Part shown: positions 6,259 through 13,976 of the stretch, one piece after another
Layout of the letters: each line of letters starts with the position of its first letter
How positions within the stretch are numbered: position 1 is the stretch's first letter
NCBI GenBank assembly: GCA_023416275.1
Contig: JAEZIB010000195.1
Location: forward strand, 1-22,385
Source: Bacillota bacterium
Lineage (GTDB): Bacteria > Bacillota > Clostridia > Acetivibrionales > DSM-1351
Direction: 5' to 3'
DNA length: 22,385 nucleotides
Notes under the pieces: generated by a model
What the model saw: the letters and a program-made list of their open reading frames with translations, nothing else
What the model was told of the DNA's origin: nothing
Databases searched by the model: none
Made by a program: the position numbers and the translations under genes

Positions 6259-7230
6259 TTGAAAATAGGAAACGTAGAATTAACAAATAGAGTATTTTTA
6301 GCACCAATGGCAGGAGTTACTGATATGCCATTTAGAGTGTTATGTAAGGAGCAGGGCTGTGGCCTTGTTTATACTGAAATGGTCAGTGCAAAGGGAATGC
6401 ACTATAATGACCAGAAAAGTACCCAATTAACACTCCTTGATGAAAAGGAGAAGCCTGGTGCTGTGCAGATATTTGGGTCTGAGCCTGAAATATTGGCAGA
6501 GGTAGCGGCAAGGCTGGACAAATCGGATGCCAGCATAATTGATATTAATATGGGCTGTCCTGCCCCTAAAATAACTAAAAACGGTGAGGGCAGTGCTTTA
6601 ATGAGAAAGCCAGAGTTGGTGGCAAGGATTGTAAAGGCTGTATCAAGTGCTACTCAGAAACCAGTTACGGTAAAGATACGTAAGGGCTGGGACGATACTA
6701 CCATCAATGCTGTACAAATAGCTCAGATAGCTGAAGAAAACGGTGCCTGTGCTGTTGCAGTTCATGGCAGGACTCGTGAACAATACTACAGCGGAAAAGC
6801 AGACTGGGATATTATAAAACAGGTAAAGAGAGCTGTTTCTATTCCTGTAATAGGAAATGGTGATGTGGTTGGACCTATTGAAGCAAAACGCCTATTTGAA
6901 GAAACGGGCTGTGATGCAATAATGGTGGGTAGAGGTGCTCAAGGCAATCCTTGGATATTTAATCAAATAAATAGTTACCTTGAAGAGGGAAGAATTGTTC
7001 AAGCGCCTACAGCCCAGCAAAAAATAGAAATGATTATCAGGCACATGAATATGCTGATAGAGCATAAAGGGGAAAGAACAGGAATACTTGAAATGAGATC
7101 CCATATAGCTTGGTATATTAAAGGTTTGAGAGATGCAGCACACACTAAGCAAAAGATTTTTACATTAACAGATAAAGAAGAAGTTTTTAGTGTTCTTCAG
7201 AGCTTTTTAATTCATCAGGAAAATATTTAG
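6259..7230 (+). CDS. dusB: tRNA-dihydrouridine synthase
   Basis: The 323-residue protein starts at TTG, eight bases after CGAGGA. It reduces specific uridines in the tRNA D loop to dihydrouridine using FMN and NADPH. Visible signatures are LAPMAGVTDMPFR near the N terminus, the catalytic Cys100 in NMGCPAPK, TVKIRKGWDD, AVHGRT, and the FMN phosphate-binding IPVIGNGDV and GRGAQGNPWIF. The C-terminal helical part is the tRNA-binding domain. Length and motifs fit the DusB subfamily typical of Firmicutes. The last 44 bases overlap, tail to tail, the end of the amidase gene on the other strand, so no terminator fits between them. Confidence 0.95.
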   Translation: MKIGNVELTNRVFLAPMAGVTDMPFRVLCKEQGCGLVYTEMVSAKGMHYNDQKSTQLTLLDEKEKPGAVQIFGSEPEILAEVAARLDKSDASIIDINMGCPAPKITKNGEGSALMRKPELVARIVKAVSSATQKPVTVKIRKGWDDTTINAVQIAQIAEENGACAVAVHGRTREQYYSGKADWDIIKQVKRAVSIPVIGNGDVVGPIEAKRLFEETGCDAIMVGRGAQGNPWIFNQINSYLEEGRIVQAPTAQQKIEMIIRHMNMLIEHKGERTGILEMRSHIAWYIKGLRDAAHTKQKIFTLTDKEEVFSVLQSFLIHQENI

Positions 7231-7921
7231 CTAAAATATCTTCTATTCCAAGAACTATCTGATTTGCACATTTTTTTTGGAAGCTAGCATCGGTTAATAG
7301 TTTTAGATCTTGTTTATTAGAAATAAAGCCTATTTCCAACAGTATAGAGGGCATGTTTGTATAACGCAAAACATATAAATTAGGGCGTGGCATTAGGTCT
7401 CTGTTTTTTTTGCATAAGTCACCTATTTTTGATTGCATAATTCTTGCAATATCCTCGCCAGTTTCAGAATATGGATTATATGTTGTTAAAACACCTCTTT
7501 GCGAAGGATCGTTAAAGGAGTTGTTGTGAATACTGACAAATAGCTTACCCGCTTTTTCGTTTGCTATTTTTATTCTGTCTTCTAGGCTTACATAAGTATC
7601 ATCATTTCTAATCATTAGGTAGCTTATATCATTTTCTATTAATTTTTTTTCAACTAGTAAGGCTATAGCCAGGGTAACATCTTTTTCTTGTATAGAGCCA
7701 TTAATTGCACCTGGCTCCCAGCCACCATGACCGGCATCTATTATTACAGCTGGGGAGGGCTCTGTAGGCTTCATAGAAAATTCAGAAACAATTGAATTGG
7801 GAAAAATATTTATTATTGAAAAGCCGTTTTTAGCTAAAAATGTGACTATTGATAATAAAACAACGGCTATTGAAAGCAAAGCTATTAAAATTTTAAGACT
7901 ACGTTCACTTGGTCTTTTCAT
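7187..7921 (-). CDS. cwlD: N-acetylmuramoyl-L-alanine amidase, CwlD-like (Amidase_3)
   Basis: I choose ATG at 7921, five bases after GGAGG. The longer frame from 7960 has no such site. The 244-residue product has an N-terminal transmembrane anchor (about residues 10-29) and an extracellular Amidase_3 domain. Zinc ligands are His65 (IIDAGHGG), Glu79 (QEKD) and His132 (SIHNNS). The catalytic Glu196 lies in LLEIGFISN. It cleaves the amide between N-acetylmuramate and L-alanine in peptidoglycan. Length and anchoring fit CwlD, which makes muramic-delta-lactam in spore cortex and is needed for germination, but a vegetative paralog cannot be excluded. The SIHNNS box has Asn where SIHAN is usual. Convergent overlap with dusB is 44 bases. 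Confidence 0.85.
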   Translation of the reverse strand: MKRPSERSLKILIALLSIAVVLLSIVTFLAKNGFSIINIFPNSIVSEFSMKPTEPSPAVIIDAGHGGWEPGAINGSIQEKDVTLAIALLVEKKLIENDISYLMIRNDDTYVSLEDRIKIANEKAGKLFVSIHNNSFNDPSQRGVLTTYNPYSETGEDIARIMQSKIGDLCKKNRDLMPRPNLYVLRYTNMPSILLEIGFISNKQDLKLLTDASFQKKCANQIVLGIEDILAKYFPDELKSSEEH

Positions 7922-8240
7922 ACAAGCCTCCATGCTCATTTGGGCAAAATATAAAATCAAAGGGAAATGCGCAATGTTTATACAAAAGCTGATAACCTCC
8001 TACGCTAACTCTTGACACAAAATAAGGGCAAAAGCTACAGCATTGACCTTATAATTTACAATTTAAAATGCGATATGTCATTTAATTATCCTTATCTACG
8101 GCTATTTAGGAAAAGCCCACAAATATTGTTCAATACTTTGAGCTGTTTTATTGCAGTACATGTCACTAATGGGTGATTTTAAAATAGCCCTCAATATTTT
8201 AAATGCGAAATAGTATTATATATTTTAACACAAGAAAATG
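7922..8240. other. Gene-free stretch between the amidase and the NlpC/P60 gene
   Basis: This should carry the amidase promoter (minus strand). A GGAGG at about 7997-8001 on the minus strand is not followed by a convincing start codon. Apart from this I see only AT-rich DNA. Confidence 0.4.
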
Positions 8241-8276
8241 AAAAAGGCTTTAGAAAAATTTTTCTAAAGCCTTTTT
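8241..8276 (-). terminator. Bidirectional intrinsic terminator, 18-bp perfect inverted repeat
   Basis: AAAAAGGCTTTAGAAAAA (8241-8258) is followed immediately by its exact reverse complement (8259-8276). The central A/T bases form the loop and each arm ends in a run of T. It lies 52 bases beyond the stop of the NlpC/P60 gene. Confidence 0.85.
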
Positions 8277-8328
8277 ATAGTAGCAAATTTTTTGCACATA
8301 TTCGTAATTTAAGTTTGTACATATAGTA

Positions 8329-9198
8329 TTAATTTATTACTCTCTTTGCACCAATGTAACGACTGGAATAATAATCGCTGCTCAAGCTTGATATGGTAAC
8401 GCCTTTTGAAGAGCTAGCATGTATGAAATTCCCATCACCTAAATAGAATCCTAAATGAGACGGACCTTCCTTATAGGTGGTAAAGAATACTAAATCACCT
8501 GTACGAAGATTACTTTTTGATACACTTGTTCCAACCTTATACTGCTCAGCAGCAGTTCTAGGAACAGAAATGCCATTTTTGCCTAATACATATTGAATAT
8601 ATCCGGAGCAGTCAAAACCGTTTGGTGTAGTTCCTCCCCATACATAAGGAACACCCATAAAGCTTTTTGCTGTACTAATTACAGCGCTTGCCTTGGAACT
8701 TGTTACTGTTGATGTTGTGCCTCTATTTGTAGTTGTACTTTTATCAGCTACAGAAGTAGATTTGCTCAAGGTCGTACTTGATGTCGATTTGCTGGTTGTT
8801 GTTTTTGACGTTGTAGTTGATGAACTAACTGTTGAATTTGTGCTGGTTTTGGATTTTGGTTTACTTACTGTTGTTTTAGTTGTTGTATTTAAACTTGATT
8901 TATTAGCTGTTGTCTTATTTTCTATAGTCTTTTTATCATTAGTTTTTGTCTGAGCTGTAGTTTTTTCTTCTGCTACAATCGCTGCTTTTACCTTATTTTC
9001 AGTATATATCACTTTATCATTAGCAGTTAATAATTGTTTCTTTAGTAATAGCTTTTCTGATTCCAATTGATTAAATTCGCTTATGGCACTAACATTTTTA
9101 CTTGTGTTTGCGTTAATATCCAAGTGCTTATAAATTGGGGCTATTGCTATTGCACAAATAGATAATGCTAAAGAAGTTGATAGCAGTTTTTTATTCAT
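8329..9198 (-). CDS. Secreted NlpC/P60 cell-wall endopeptidase with a long Ser/Thr linker
   Basis: The start is ATG at 9198, just after GGAGGG; the frame opening at 9273 has no such site. The 289-residue product has a signal peptide or anchor (about 1-22), a charged segment (about 40-90) that may be coiled coil, and an extreme Ser/Thr/Lys linker (about 80-170). The C-terminal NlpC/P60 domain has catalytic Cys197 (FDCSGY), His248 (PSHLGFYLG) and His260 (FIHAS). Such enzymes cut D-glutamyl-diaminopimelate or related bonds in peptidoglycan stem peptides. The linker probably spans the wall and may be glycosylated. A strong terminator follows. NlpC/P60 genes in Firmicutes often carry a c-di-AMP riboswitch, but I could not recognise one upstream here. 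Confidence 0.9.
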   Translation of the reverse strand: MNKKLLSTSLALSICAIAIAPIYKHLDINANTSKNVSAISEFNQLESEKLLLKKQLLTANDKVIYTENKVKAAIVAEEKTTAQTKTNDKKTIENKTTANKSSLNTTTKTTVSKPKSKTSTNSTVSSSTTTSKTTTSKSTSSTTLSKSTSVADKSTTTNRGTTSTVTSSKASAVISTAKSFMGVPYVWGGTTPNGFDCSGYIQYVLGKNGISVPRTAAEQYKVGTSVSKSNLRTGDLVFFTTYKEGPSHLGFYLGDGNFIHASSSKGVTISSLSSDYYSSRYIGAKRVIN

Positions 9199-9271
9199 TT
9201 GCCCTCCATTAGTTTCCCTATAGCTGAATGTAATCAGCAAAATAAATATTATAGGGTTATTTTTGATAGTC

Positions 9272-9490
9272 ATGTAGGTCTTATCCCCATGTGTTAAACA
9301 TCATGTTTAGCTACTATGCCATCATTTATGAGAGCTTTGCGCAAAGCTGCTGATAGGCCTATTATAAAGCCTCTTTGTCTGACAGGGCAACCTGTAATTT
9401 ATGGTAAACCTATTCAAACATAGAGACATAAATGGTTACAAACATCAATAATAATAGTAGAGAAGAATTATTTGTAACCAACATGTAGGT
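9272..9490. repeat. Palindrome-rich intergenic block bounded by a 9-bp direct repeat
   Basis: CATGTAGGT occurs at 9272-9280 and again at 9482-9490. Between them lie the perfect 16-base palindrome AGCTTTGCGCAAAGCT (9333-9348), AGGCCT with a nearby AGCCT, and the 10-bp inverted repeat TGGTTACAAA/TTTGTAACCA (9433-9442, 9471-9480). The block separates the divergent NlpC/P60 and flippase genes. The direct repeat could be a target duplication around a small inserted sequence, or chance. The inverted repeats may be operators. Confidence 0.35.
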
Positions 9491-9597
9491 TTTTGTATTT
9501 AAAAATTAACCAAGTATACACAACTATATTTTTTAAGTTGGCCGTGAGATATTTACAGTTACTTAATTTACTAAAAAACAATATTTATGAGGTGGAT

Positions 9598-11169
9598 ATG
9601 ATAAAAAAAACATTTATTACAGGTGCAATTATACTAATGATTGCAGGATTTATATCCAGAATTATTGGATTTGTGTATAGAATCTATCTATCAAATATAA
9701 TTGGAGCAGAAGGAATGGGACTTTATCAGTTAATAGTACCCATATATACATTAATTATTTTAACCTTGACCTCGGGAGTTTCCATAGCTGTATCAAAAAA
9801 AATAGCTGAGGAAATGGCAAAAGGACACCCTATAAATATAAAAAGAATTTCTAAGGTAGGATTAATATTTGTGCTGATGGCCAGTACGTTTATTTCGGTT
9901 TTTATGTATATTAATATTGATTTAATTGTCAATGATTTATTAAAGGACAGTAGAACATATTTTTCAGTAATTATAATGATTCCTTGTATACCGTTAATAG
10001 CCGCAGCTTCAGCATATAAAGGTTATTTTTACGGAATACAGGATGTAACACCTACGGCAATATCACAAATAGTAGAACAGCTAGTAAAAATATTGATAGT
10101 AATGGCTGTGGCTTCGCAATTCTTGAAGGCAGGACTTGAGTACGCCTGCGCGCTGGCAACCTTGGCTATGGCAGTAGGAGAAGTGTCAAATTTGTTTGTG
10201 CTGGCTGTCTGCTATAAATATAAAAAATATTCCTTCCTAGATAAAAACTCAGCTAAGGGCAAAATAAGAAAAAGAAAATTATTTGTTTCAATTTTTAGTT
10301 GTGCAGCTCCGATATCAATTAACAGATTTATAATTTCGATTATGGTGGCAGTTGAGGTAATATTAATACCCAGAAGATTGTTAGCAGGAGGCTTAGATTA
10401 TATACAATGTATGGAGCAATACGGAAAGCTGATGGGTATGGCAATGCCTTTGGTGCTTTTTCCAGAGCTTGTTACAGCATCTCTTGCCACAACACTGGTC
10501 CCGGCTATTTCTGAATCAATATCTTTAAAAAATTTCAATAGAGTAAATTACAGGATTTCAAAGTCTATTCAGATAACTATGGTGCTTGGATTTATTTTTA
10601 TGGCACTTTTCGCCTGCTATCCAGATAAAATAGCAGACATGATTTACCCTGGTCAAAATGTTGGCGGTACACTGTTTTTACTTTCCTTTACTTGCATATT
10701 TCTTTATTTGCAGCAAATTTTGATGGGCATAATGAATGGCTTAGGCAAGCAGGGGCTTTTGTTGTTAAATTCGGTAGTTGGTTCTATTATAAGAATTTCG
10801 TTTGTGTATTTTATGATTCCTAAATATGGCTTATCTGTATACATAATTGGCATTATTATAAGCTCCTTTGTTGTATGTATTTTAAATTTTACCACTATAG
10901 TAAAAAACACAGGGATGGTGCTGGATTTAAGACATTGGGTAGTTTTTCCATCAGCGGTGACTGTGGCATTATTCTTTACTAGTAAATACATATACAACTT
11001 TTTCAATTTTATGCGGCTTTATACACCAGTTCAAACACTTTTTGCAATAGCTGCATATATTATAATAGCTGTATTTTTAATGGCATTGGTTGGTGTTATT
11101 AATTGGAGAGAAATCCTACAGCTTTTAGGGTTCAAAAACAAAAAAGTTAGAAAATTTAAGAAAGATTGA
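9598..11169 (+). CDS. spoVB: MATE/PST-type lipid flippase, SpoVB-like
   Basis: I choose ATG at 9598, preceded by GAGG five bases upstream; the frame open from 9493 has no ribosome binding site. The 523-residue integral membrane protein has about 14 hydrophobic segments. Its N terminus (ITGAIILMIAGFISRIIGFVYRIYLSNIIGAEGMGLYQL) is typical of SpoVB/MurJ-type polysaccharide flippases of the MOP superfamily. SpoVB homologs move lipid-linked cell-wall or cortex precursors across the membrane. Length agrees with SpoVB (about 520), though clostridia carry several paralogs (SpoVB, YtgP, YabM), so the exact ortholog is inferred. The C terminus is short and very basic (FKNKKVRKFKKD). The next gene, hsp20, has its own promoter. 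Confidence 0.82.
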   Translation: MIKKTFITGAIILMIAGFISRIIGFVYRIYLSNIIGAEGMGLYQLIVPIYTLIILTLTSGVSIAVSKKIAEEMAKGHPINIKRISKVGLIFVLMASTFISVFMYINIDLIVNDLLKDSRTYFSVIIMIPCIPLIAAASAYKGYFYGIQDVTPTAISQIVEQLVKILIVMAVASQFLKAGLEYACALATLAMAVGEVSNLFVLAVCYKYKKYSFLDKNSAKGKIRKRKLFVSIFSCAAPISINRFIISIMVAVEVILIPRRLLAGGLDYIQCMEQYGKLMGMAMPLVLFPELVTASLATTLVPAISESISLKNFNRVNYRISKSIQITMVLGFIFMALFACYPDKIADMIYPGQNVGGTLFLLSFTCIFLYLQQILMGIMNGLGKQGLLLLNSVVGSIIRISFVYFMIPKYGLSVYIIGIIISSFVVCILNFTTIVKNTGMVLDLRHWVVFPSAVTVALFFTSKYIYNFFNFMRLYTPVQTLFAIAAYIIIAVFLMALVGVINWREILQLLGFKNKKVRKFKKD

Positions 11170-11215
11170 GGTAGCAAGGGATAATGTAAGGTGAGTGACT
11201 TCTATTTATCATAAA

Positions 11216-11232
11216 GGTCAAGGAAAGTCAAA
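11216..11232 (+). promoter_or_regulatory. CtsR operator, distal copy
   Basis: GGTCAAG-GAA-AGTCAAA matches the CtsR tandem heptad (RGTCAAA, three-base spacer, RGTCAAA) with one mismatch in the first heptad. It lies just upstream of the -35 hexamer of hsp20. Confidence 0.8.
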
Positions 11233-11240
11233 ATCAAATA

Positions 11241-11269
11241 TTGTAGATTGAGAAGGTAGTGATTATAAT
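11241..11269 (+). promoter_or_regulatory. Sigma-A promoter of hsp20
   Basis: TTGTAG (11241-11246), a 17-base spacer and TATAAT (11264-11269) lie exactly between the two CtsR boxes. The transcript would start near 11276, so the proximal box covers the start region. Confidence 0.75.
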
Positions 11270-11279
11270 ATAGTCATAA

Positions 11280-11296
11280 GGTCAAAGAAAGTCAAA
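11280..11296 (+). promoter_or_regulatory. CtsR operator, proximal copy
   Basis: GGTCAAA-GAA-AGTCAAA is a perfect match to the CtsR consensus. It overlaps the predicted start of transcription. The surrounding bases repeat those of the distal box (CATAA.GGTCAA.GAAAGTCAAAATCAAA), so the operator was probably duplicated locally. Confidence 0.88.
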
Positions 11297-11347
11297 ATCA
11301 AAAAATAAAAATATTTAATAAATTAAAATTTTATGGAGGTGTTTTAT

Positions 11348-11785
11348 ATGTTTGGAATAGTACCATTCAGAAACAACAATATTCAAGGAAGAGCAAGTTT
11401 ATTTGACATCGACAGCATGTTTAATGATTTCTTTAATGAACCGTTTATGGGAATTGTAAGTGCAAGCTCAATTAAAGCAGATATTAAGGAAAATGAAAAT
11501 GAATTTGTAATTGATGCAGAAATTCCTGGTGTTAAGAAGGAAGATATTAAATTGGACTTAAAGGATGACAGGCTCACAATTTCAGTAGAAAAGACTGAAG
11601 AATCAAAGGAAGAGAAGAATAACTATATTAGAAGGGAAAGAAGATACGGTTCAACTAGCAGAAGTTTTAGTGTCCAGAATGTAAAAGCTGAAGATGTCTC
11701 AGCTAAATACGAAAATGGAATTTTGACAATTGTTCTACCTAAGAGTGAAACTAAAAAACTTAGCAGCAGAATTGAGATTCAGTAG
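11348..11785 (+). CDS. hsp20: Small heat-shock protein, Hsp20/alpha-crystallin family
   Basis: The start is ATG at 11348, seven bases after GGAGGT; the ATG at 11333 overlaps that site and is rejected. The 145-residue protein has a short N-terminal arm (SLFDIDSMFNDFFNEPF) and an alpha-crystallin domain at about 40-135 (EIPGVKKEDIKLDLKDDRLTISVE, YIRRERRYGSTSRSF, ENGILTIVLPK). The C-terminal I-x-I motif (RIEIQ) docks subunits into oligomers. It is an ATP-independent holdase binding unfolding proteins in the cytoplasm. Length and motifs agree with clostridial Hsp18. Two CtsR operators bracket its promoter, so repression by CtsR and release on heat stress is the predicted control. Confidence 0.95.
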   Translation: MFGIVPFRNNNIQGRASLFDIDSMFNDFFNEPFMGIVSASSIKADIKENENEFVIDAEIPGVKKEDIKLDLKDDRLTISVEKTEESKEEKNNYIRRERRYGSTSRSFSVQNVKAEDVSAKYENGILTIVLPKSETKKLSSRIEIQ

Positions 11786-11817
11786 TAGCTGAACAATTTG
11801 AGGCAAGCAAGTTTTAA

Positions 11818-11880
11818 TTACTCAAAATTCGCACATAAAAATCTATTGGTGCGGTAGAATTATCAATGGTTTTTGAGTAA
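11818..11880 (+). repeat. Dispersed repeat, copy R1, with terminal and internal inverted repeats
   Basis: TTACTCAAAA (11818-11827) and TTTTGAGTAA (11871-11880) are exact inverted ends of a 63-base unit. Inside, CGCAC (11830-11834) pairs with GTGCG (11849-11853). The segment ATAAAAATCTATTGGTGCGG followed by TAGAATTATCAATGGTTT recurs as R2 (12262-12298) and, inverted, as R3 (16151-16221). It begins 32 bases after the hsp20 stop and may act as its 3' RNA structure. Confidence 0.7.
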
Positions 11881-12114
11881 ATTATACCAACTCGGCTAGA
11901 CAAAATAGATGCTATACATTATGACTAAATCAAATACTTGTGGATTTGAAAAGTAATTGATTTGCAAGTGAGGTGATATAAAAAATTGAAGAAAAAGTTT
12001 ACTTAGTAAAATAGTGTTGAAGGAGGATAGAAGTCACCTGTAGATAATAATTTGAGCAGTTAGTGTTACTCCCTAAAATCATTTTTTAGATAAATAATTC
12101 AATAGATAATTCAA

Positions 12115-12163
12115 AAAAGAGGTTTGGAAGCAAGTGTGTAATATGCTTTCATACCTCTTTTGC
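12115..12163 (+). terminator. Terminator-like long imperfect hairpin
   Basis: AAAAGAGGTtTGgAAGCA (12115-12132) pairs with TGCTTtCAtACCTCTTTT (12144-12161), about 16 of 18 positions, with a short loop. The A-run and T-run make it usable in both directions. It lies about 330 bases after hsp20 with no gene directly upstream, so the RNA it ends is unknown. Confidence 0.5.
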
Positions 12164-12240
12164 CTTTATGTGAAATAGTAATAGCTATGATTGTACATTT
12201 GTAGATTTTTATTCCTACCTATTCGGAGCAATCCTTAATT

Positions 12241-12316
12241 ATGCGTTAAAAATCAACTTTTAAAAAGTCTATTGACGCGGTAGAATTATCAATGGTTTGT
12301 TACCAAAATAATTGCA
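12241..12316 (+). repeat. Dispersed repeat, copy R2
   Basis: The segment TCTATTGACGCGG followed by TAGAATTATCAATGGTTT matches R1 almost perfectly, and TACCAAAATAATTGC matches R3 downstream. GCGTTA (12243-12248) pairs with TGACGC (12273-12278) at the place where R1 has CGCAC/GTGCG. The stem is therefore kept although its bases differ, which suggests that a folded DNA or RNA is conserved. Confidence 0.65.
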
Positions 12317-12675
12317 AAAAATCGGAAATGGTTGTACTAACGAAGTAATAAGAATTTAATTTGGAATAAAAATATACTATTGAAAAAAAACACCATAATA
12401 TGGTATTGTTTTACATGATAATTAGTAGATTAGAGGTGATTCACATAAGTCCTTAAAGCAAAAAATTTTATATAATGATAAAAGCTTTAAAATTTGAGTT
12501 TAATAAGATAATTACTATAGAATGAAACCTTCTTGTATATTTCTTATAACCAAAATTATAAAATCCTTAGAAACAATATATATAGTAAATATTTATCTGT
12601 AAGGTGGAGGGTTAACCGTAATTGTCTTTAAGAAGTAATAAGTACATGAATAAAAATTAAGGAGAATATATTTAA
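12317..12675. other. Gene-free AT-rich leader region of the protease operon
   Basis: No open frame is convincing. The promoter of the operon starting at 12676 must be here, but no hexamer pair is good enough to call. GGTGGAGGG near 12603 looks like a ribosome binding site but leads to no frame. The real one for the protease is AAGGAG at about 12659-12664. Confidence 0.4.
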
Positions 12676-13236
12676 ATGAAAAAAACAAATTTATTTTTAT
12701 TTGCCGTTATTTGTTCTCTTGTTATTACAACTGTAACGTCAAATGTATTTGCTGTTACATATAAAGCTTATCCGCTTGGATATAAATATGCCACAATTGA
12801 TGTAGATAACTATACTTATCTGTGGGCACCATATTTCAACAATACAGTAAGTGCGGTACAATCATGGAATAATTGTGGATTGACAGGCAGGAGCATATAT
12901 GTTACTACATCAAGTCCTAATAAAATATATCAAAACCCTATGCCTGAAAATTGGTTTGGATTATACGAACCGCTAGAAACTGATACAAGTGGTGCGCAAA
13001 CAAGAACTTACGTTACAACAAAATTTAGAATAACATTAAATACATCTGAACTTAGCTCTGAAAATGATTTTGTAAAACAAGCAGCAGCCTGTCATGAATT
13101 GGGTCATGCTTTCGGCCTTGCACATAATGACGATGCAGATCCGGGGAAAACTATAATGCGTTCTTCAAGTTTGACAGTAAATACACCACAAACATATGAT
13201 AAAAATGCAGTTAATTATTTGTGGCCAAATTGGTAA
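12676..13236 (+). CDS. Secreted matrixin-like zinc metalloprotease
   Basis: The 186-residue protein starts at ATG after AAGGAG. Residues 1-26 form a signal peptide ending near SNVFA. The mature domain carries the metzincin motif HELGHAFGLAHND (His140, Glu141, His144, His150) and a Met-turn at Met161 (TIMRSSS). This identifies a compact peptidase of the matrixin (M10A-like) group, similar to the predicted matrixin domains of other soil bacteria. There is no visible propeptide with a cysteine switch, so activity may depend on secretion alone. It is the first gene of a three-gene unit; the next start is 22 bases away. Substrate unknown. Its partners are two membrane-anchored paralogs of unknown function, which may be substrates, inhibitors or anchors (inference). 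Confidence 0.82.
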   Translation: MKKTNLFLFAVICSLVITTVTSNVFAVTYKAYPLGYKYATIDVDNYTYLWAPYFNNTVSAVQSWNNCGLTGRSIYVTTSSPNKIYQNPMPENWFGLYEPLETDTSGAQTRTYVTTKFRITLNTSELSSENDFVKQAAACHELGHAFGLAHNDDADPGKTIMRSSSLTVNTPQTYDKNAVNYLWPNW

Positions 13237-13258
13237 TCAATAAAAGGAGGAAAAGACT

Positions 13259-13975
13259 ATGAAAATTCTAAAAAATAAAAAGATATTAATCGGTTCAATT
13301 AGTATACTATCTTTGGGACTGATACTTTTATTCGTTTTTCTTATAAATAGAACGCCTGCTGAAGTTTTAAATAGTAATATATCATTTAGTGATTTATCAG
13401 AAGATTCATTAACATCTGGTAGTGCAGCAGCTTCATATAGGTATTATGAAAATTATGATCAAGCAGATAAATATGCTGATACAGTAGTAATAGGCGATGT
13501 TATAAAGGTTAATGAGCCTGAAGAATTAGTGCTAGGAGAGGCTACAAATACGATAACAGGAGAAAAAGAACCTTTAAGTTATGTGTATACTGTTTCGGAA
13601 GTAAAGGTGATTAAAGTAATAAAAGGGAAGTACTCCTCTGGTGATATAATCAAAATAAAACAATATGGAGGAGTATATAAGGATAGAGAATATAGTTTGG
13701 AGGGCATAAAATACTATCAAACAGGCGAAAGACATATCTTCTTTTTGAAAAGCTACGGAGATACTCCAAGCTCTACTGTAAACCCACAGCAGGGGGATAT
13801 GCTGATAAAAGACGGTAAAACTAGTGCAAGAAACAAAGTACAGTTTATAAAGGATAATATATCCGAGGATTTAGCAGTAAGTGCTTTAAAAGATAGAGTA
13901 AAATATTTGAAAGATAAGAAAAATGATAATAGCAATAAATCAGAGCAGAGCACTGATTTAGGAAACGAAAATTAA
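13259..13975 (+). CDS. Membrane-anchored extracytoplasmic protein, paralog 1; function unknown
   Basis: The 238-residue protein starts at ATG eight bases after AAGGAGG. A basic N terminus and one helix (about residues 8-30) act as signal anchor. The outside part is predicted to be beta-rich: ADTVVIGDVIKV, YTVSEVKVIKVIKGKYSSGDIIKIKQYGG, then YYQTGERHIFFLKSY and a conserved NPQQGDMLIKDGK. I have seen this arrangement in uncharacterised Firmicute exported proteins but cannot name a family. The C-terminal tail is charged and Asn/Lys/Ser-rich (KKNDNSNKSEQSTDLGNEN). The next gene is a clear tandem duplicate starting one base after this stop codon. No catalytic motif is apparent. Confidence 0.72.
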   Translation: MKILKNKKILIGSISILSLGLILLFVFLINRTPAEVLNSNISFSDLSEDSLTSGSAAASYRYYENYDQADKYADTVVIGDVIKVNEPEELVLGEATNTITGEKEPLSYVYTVSEVKVIKVIKGKYSSGDIIKIKQYGGVYKDREYSLEGIKYYQTGERHIFFLKSYGDTPSSTVNPQQGDMLIKDGKTSARNKVQFIKDNISEDLAVSALKDRVKYLKDKKNDNSNKSEQSTDLGNEN

Positions 13976-13976
13976 T

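Noticed and set aside
8693..8953. 86-residue plus-strand Val/Leu-rich frame
   Set aside because: It is the antisense translation of the Thr/Ser-rich linker of the NlpC/P60 protein, where ACT/TCA codons give long open opposite frames.
9316..9423. 35-residue plus-strand frame upstream of the flippase
   Set aside because: No ribosome binding site and no recognisable protein; the open frame largely reflects the palindromic block.
9199..9481. c-di-AMP (ydaO-type) riboswitch before the NlpC/P60 gene
   Set aside because: Looked for because this gene class often has one, but the conserved G-rich core of that motif is not visible on the minus strand.
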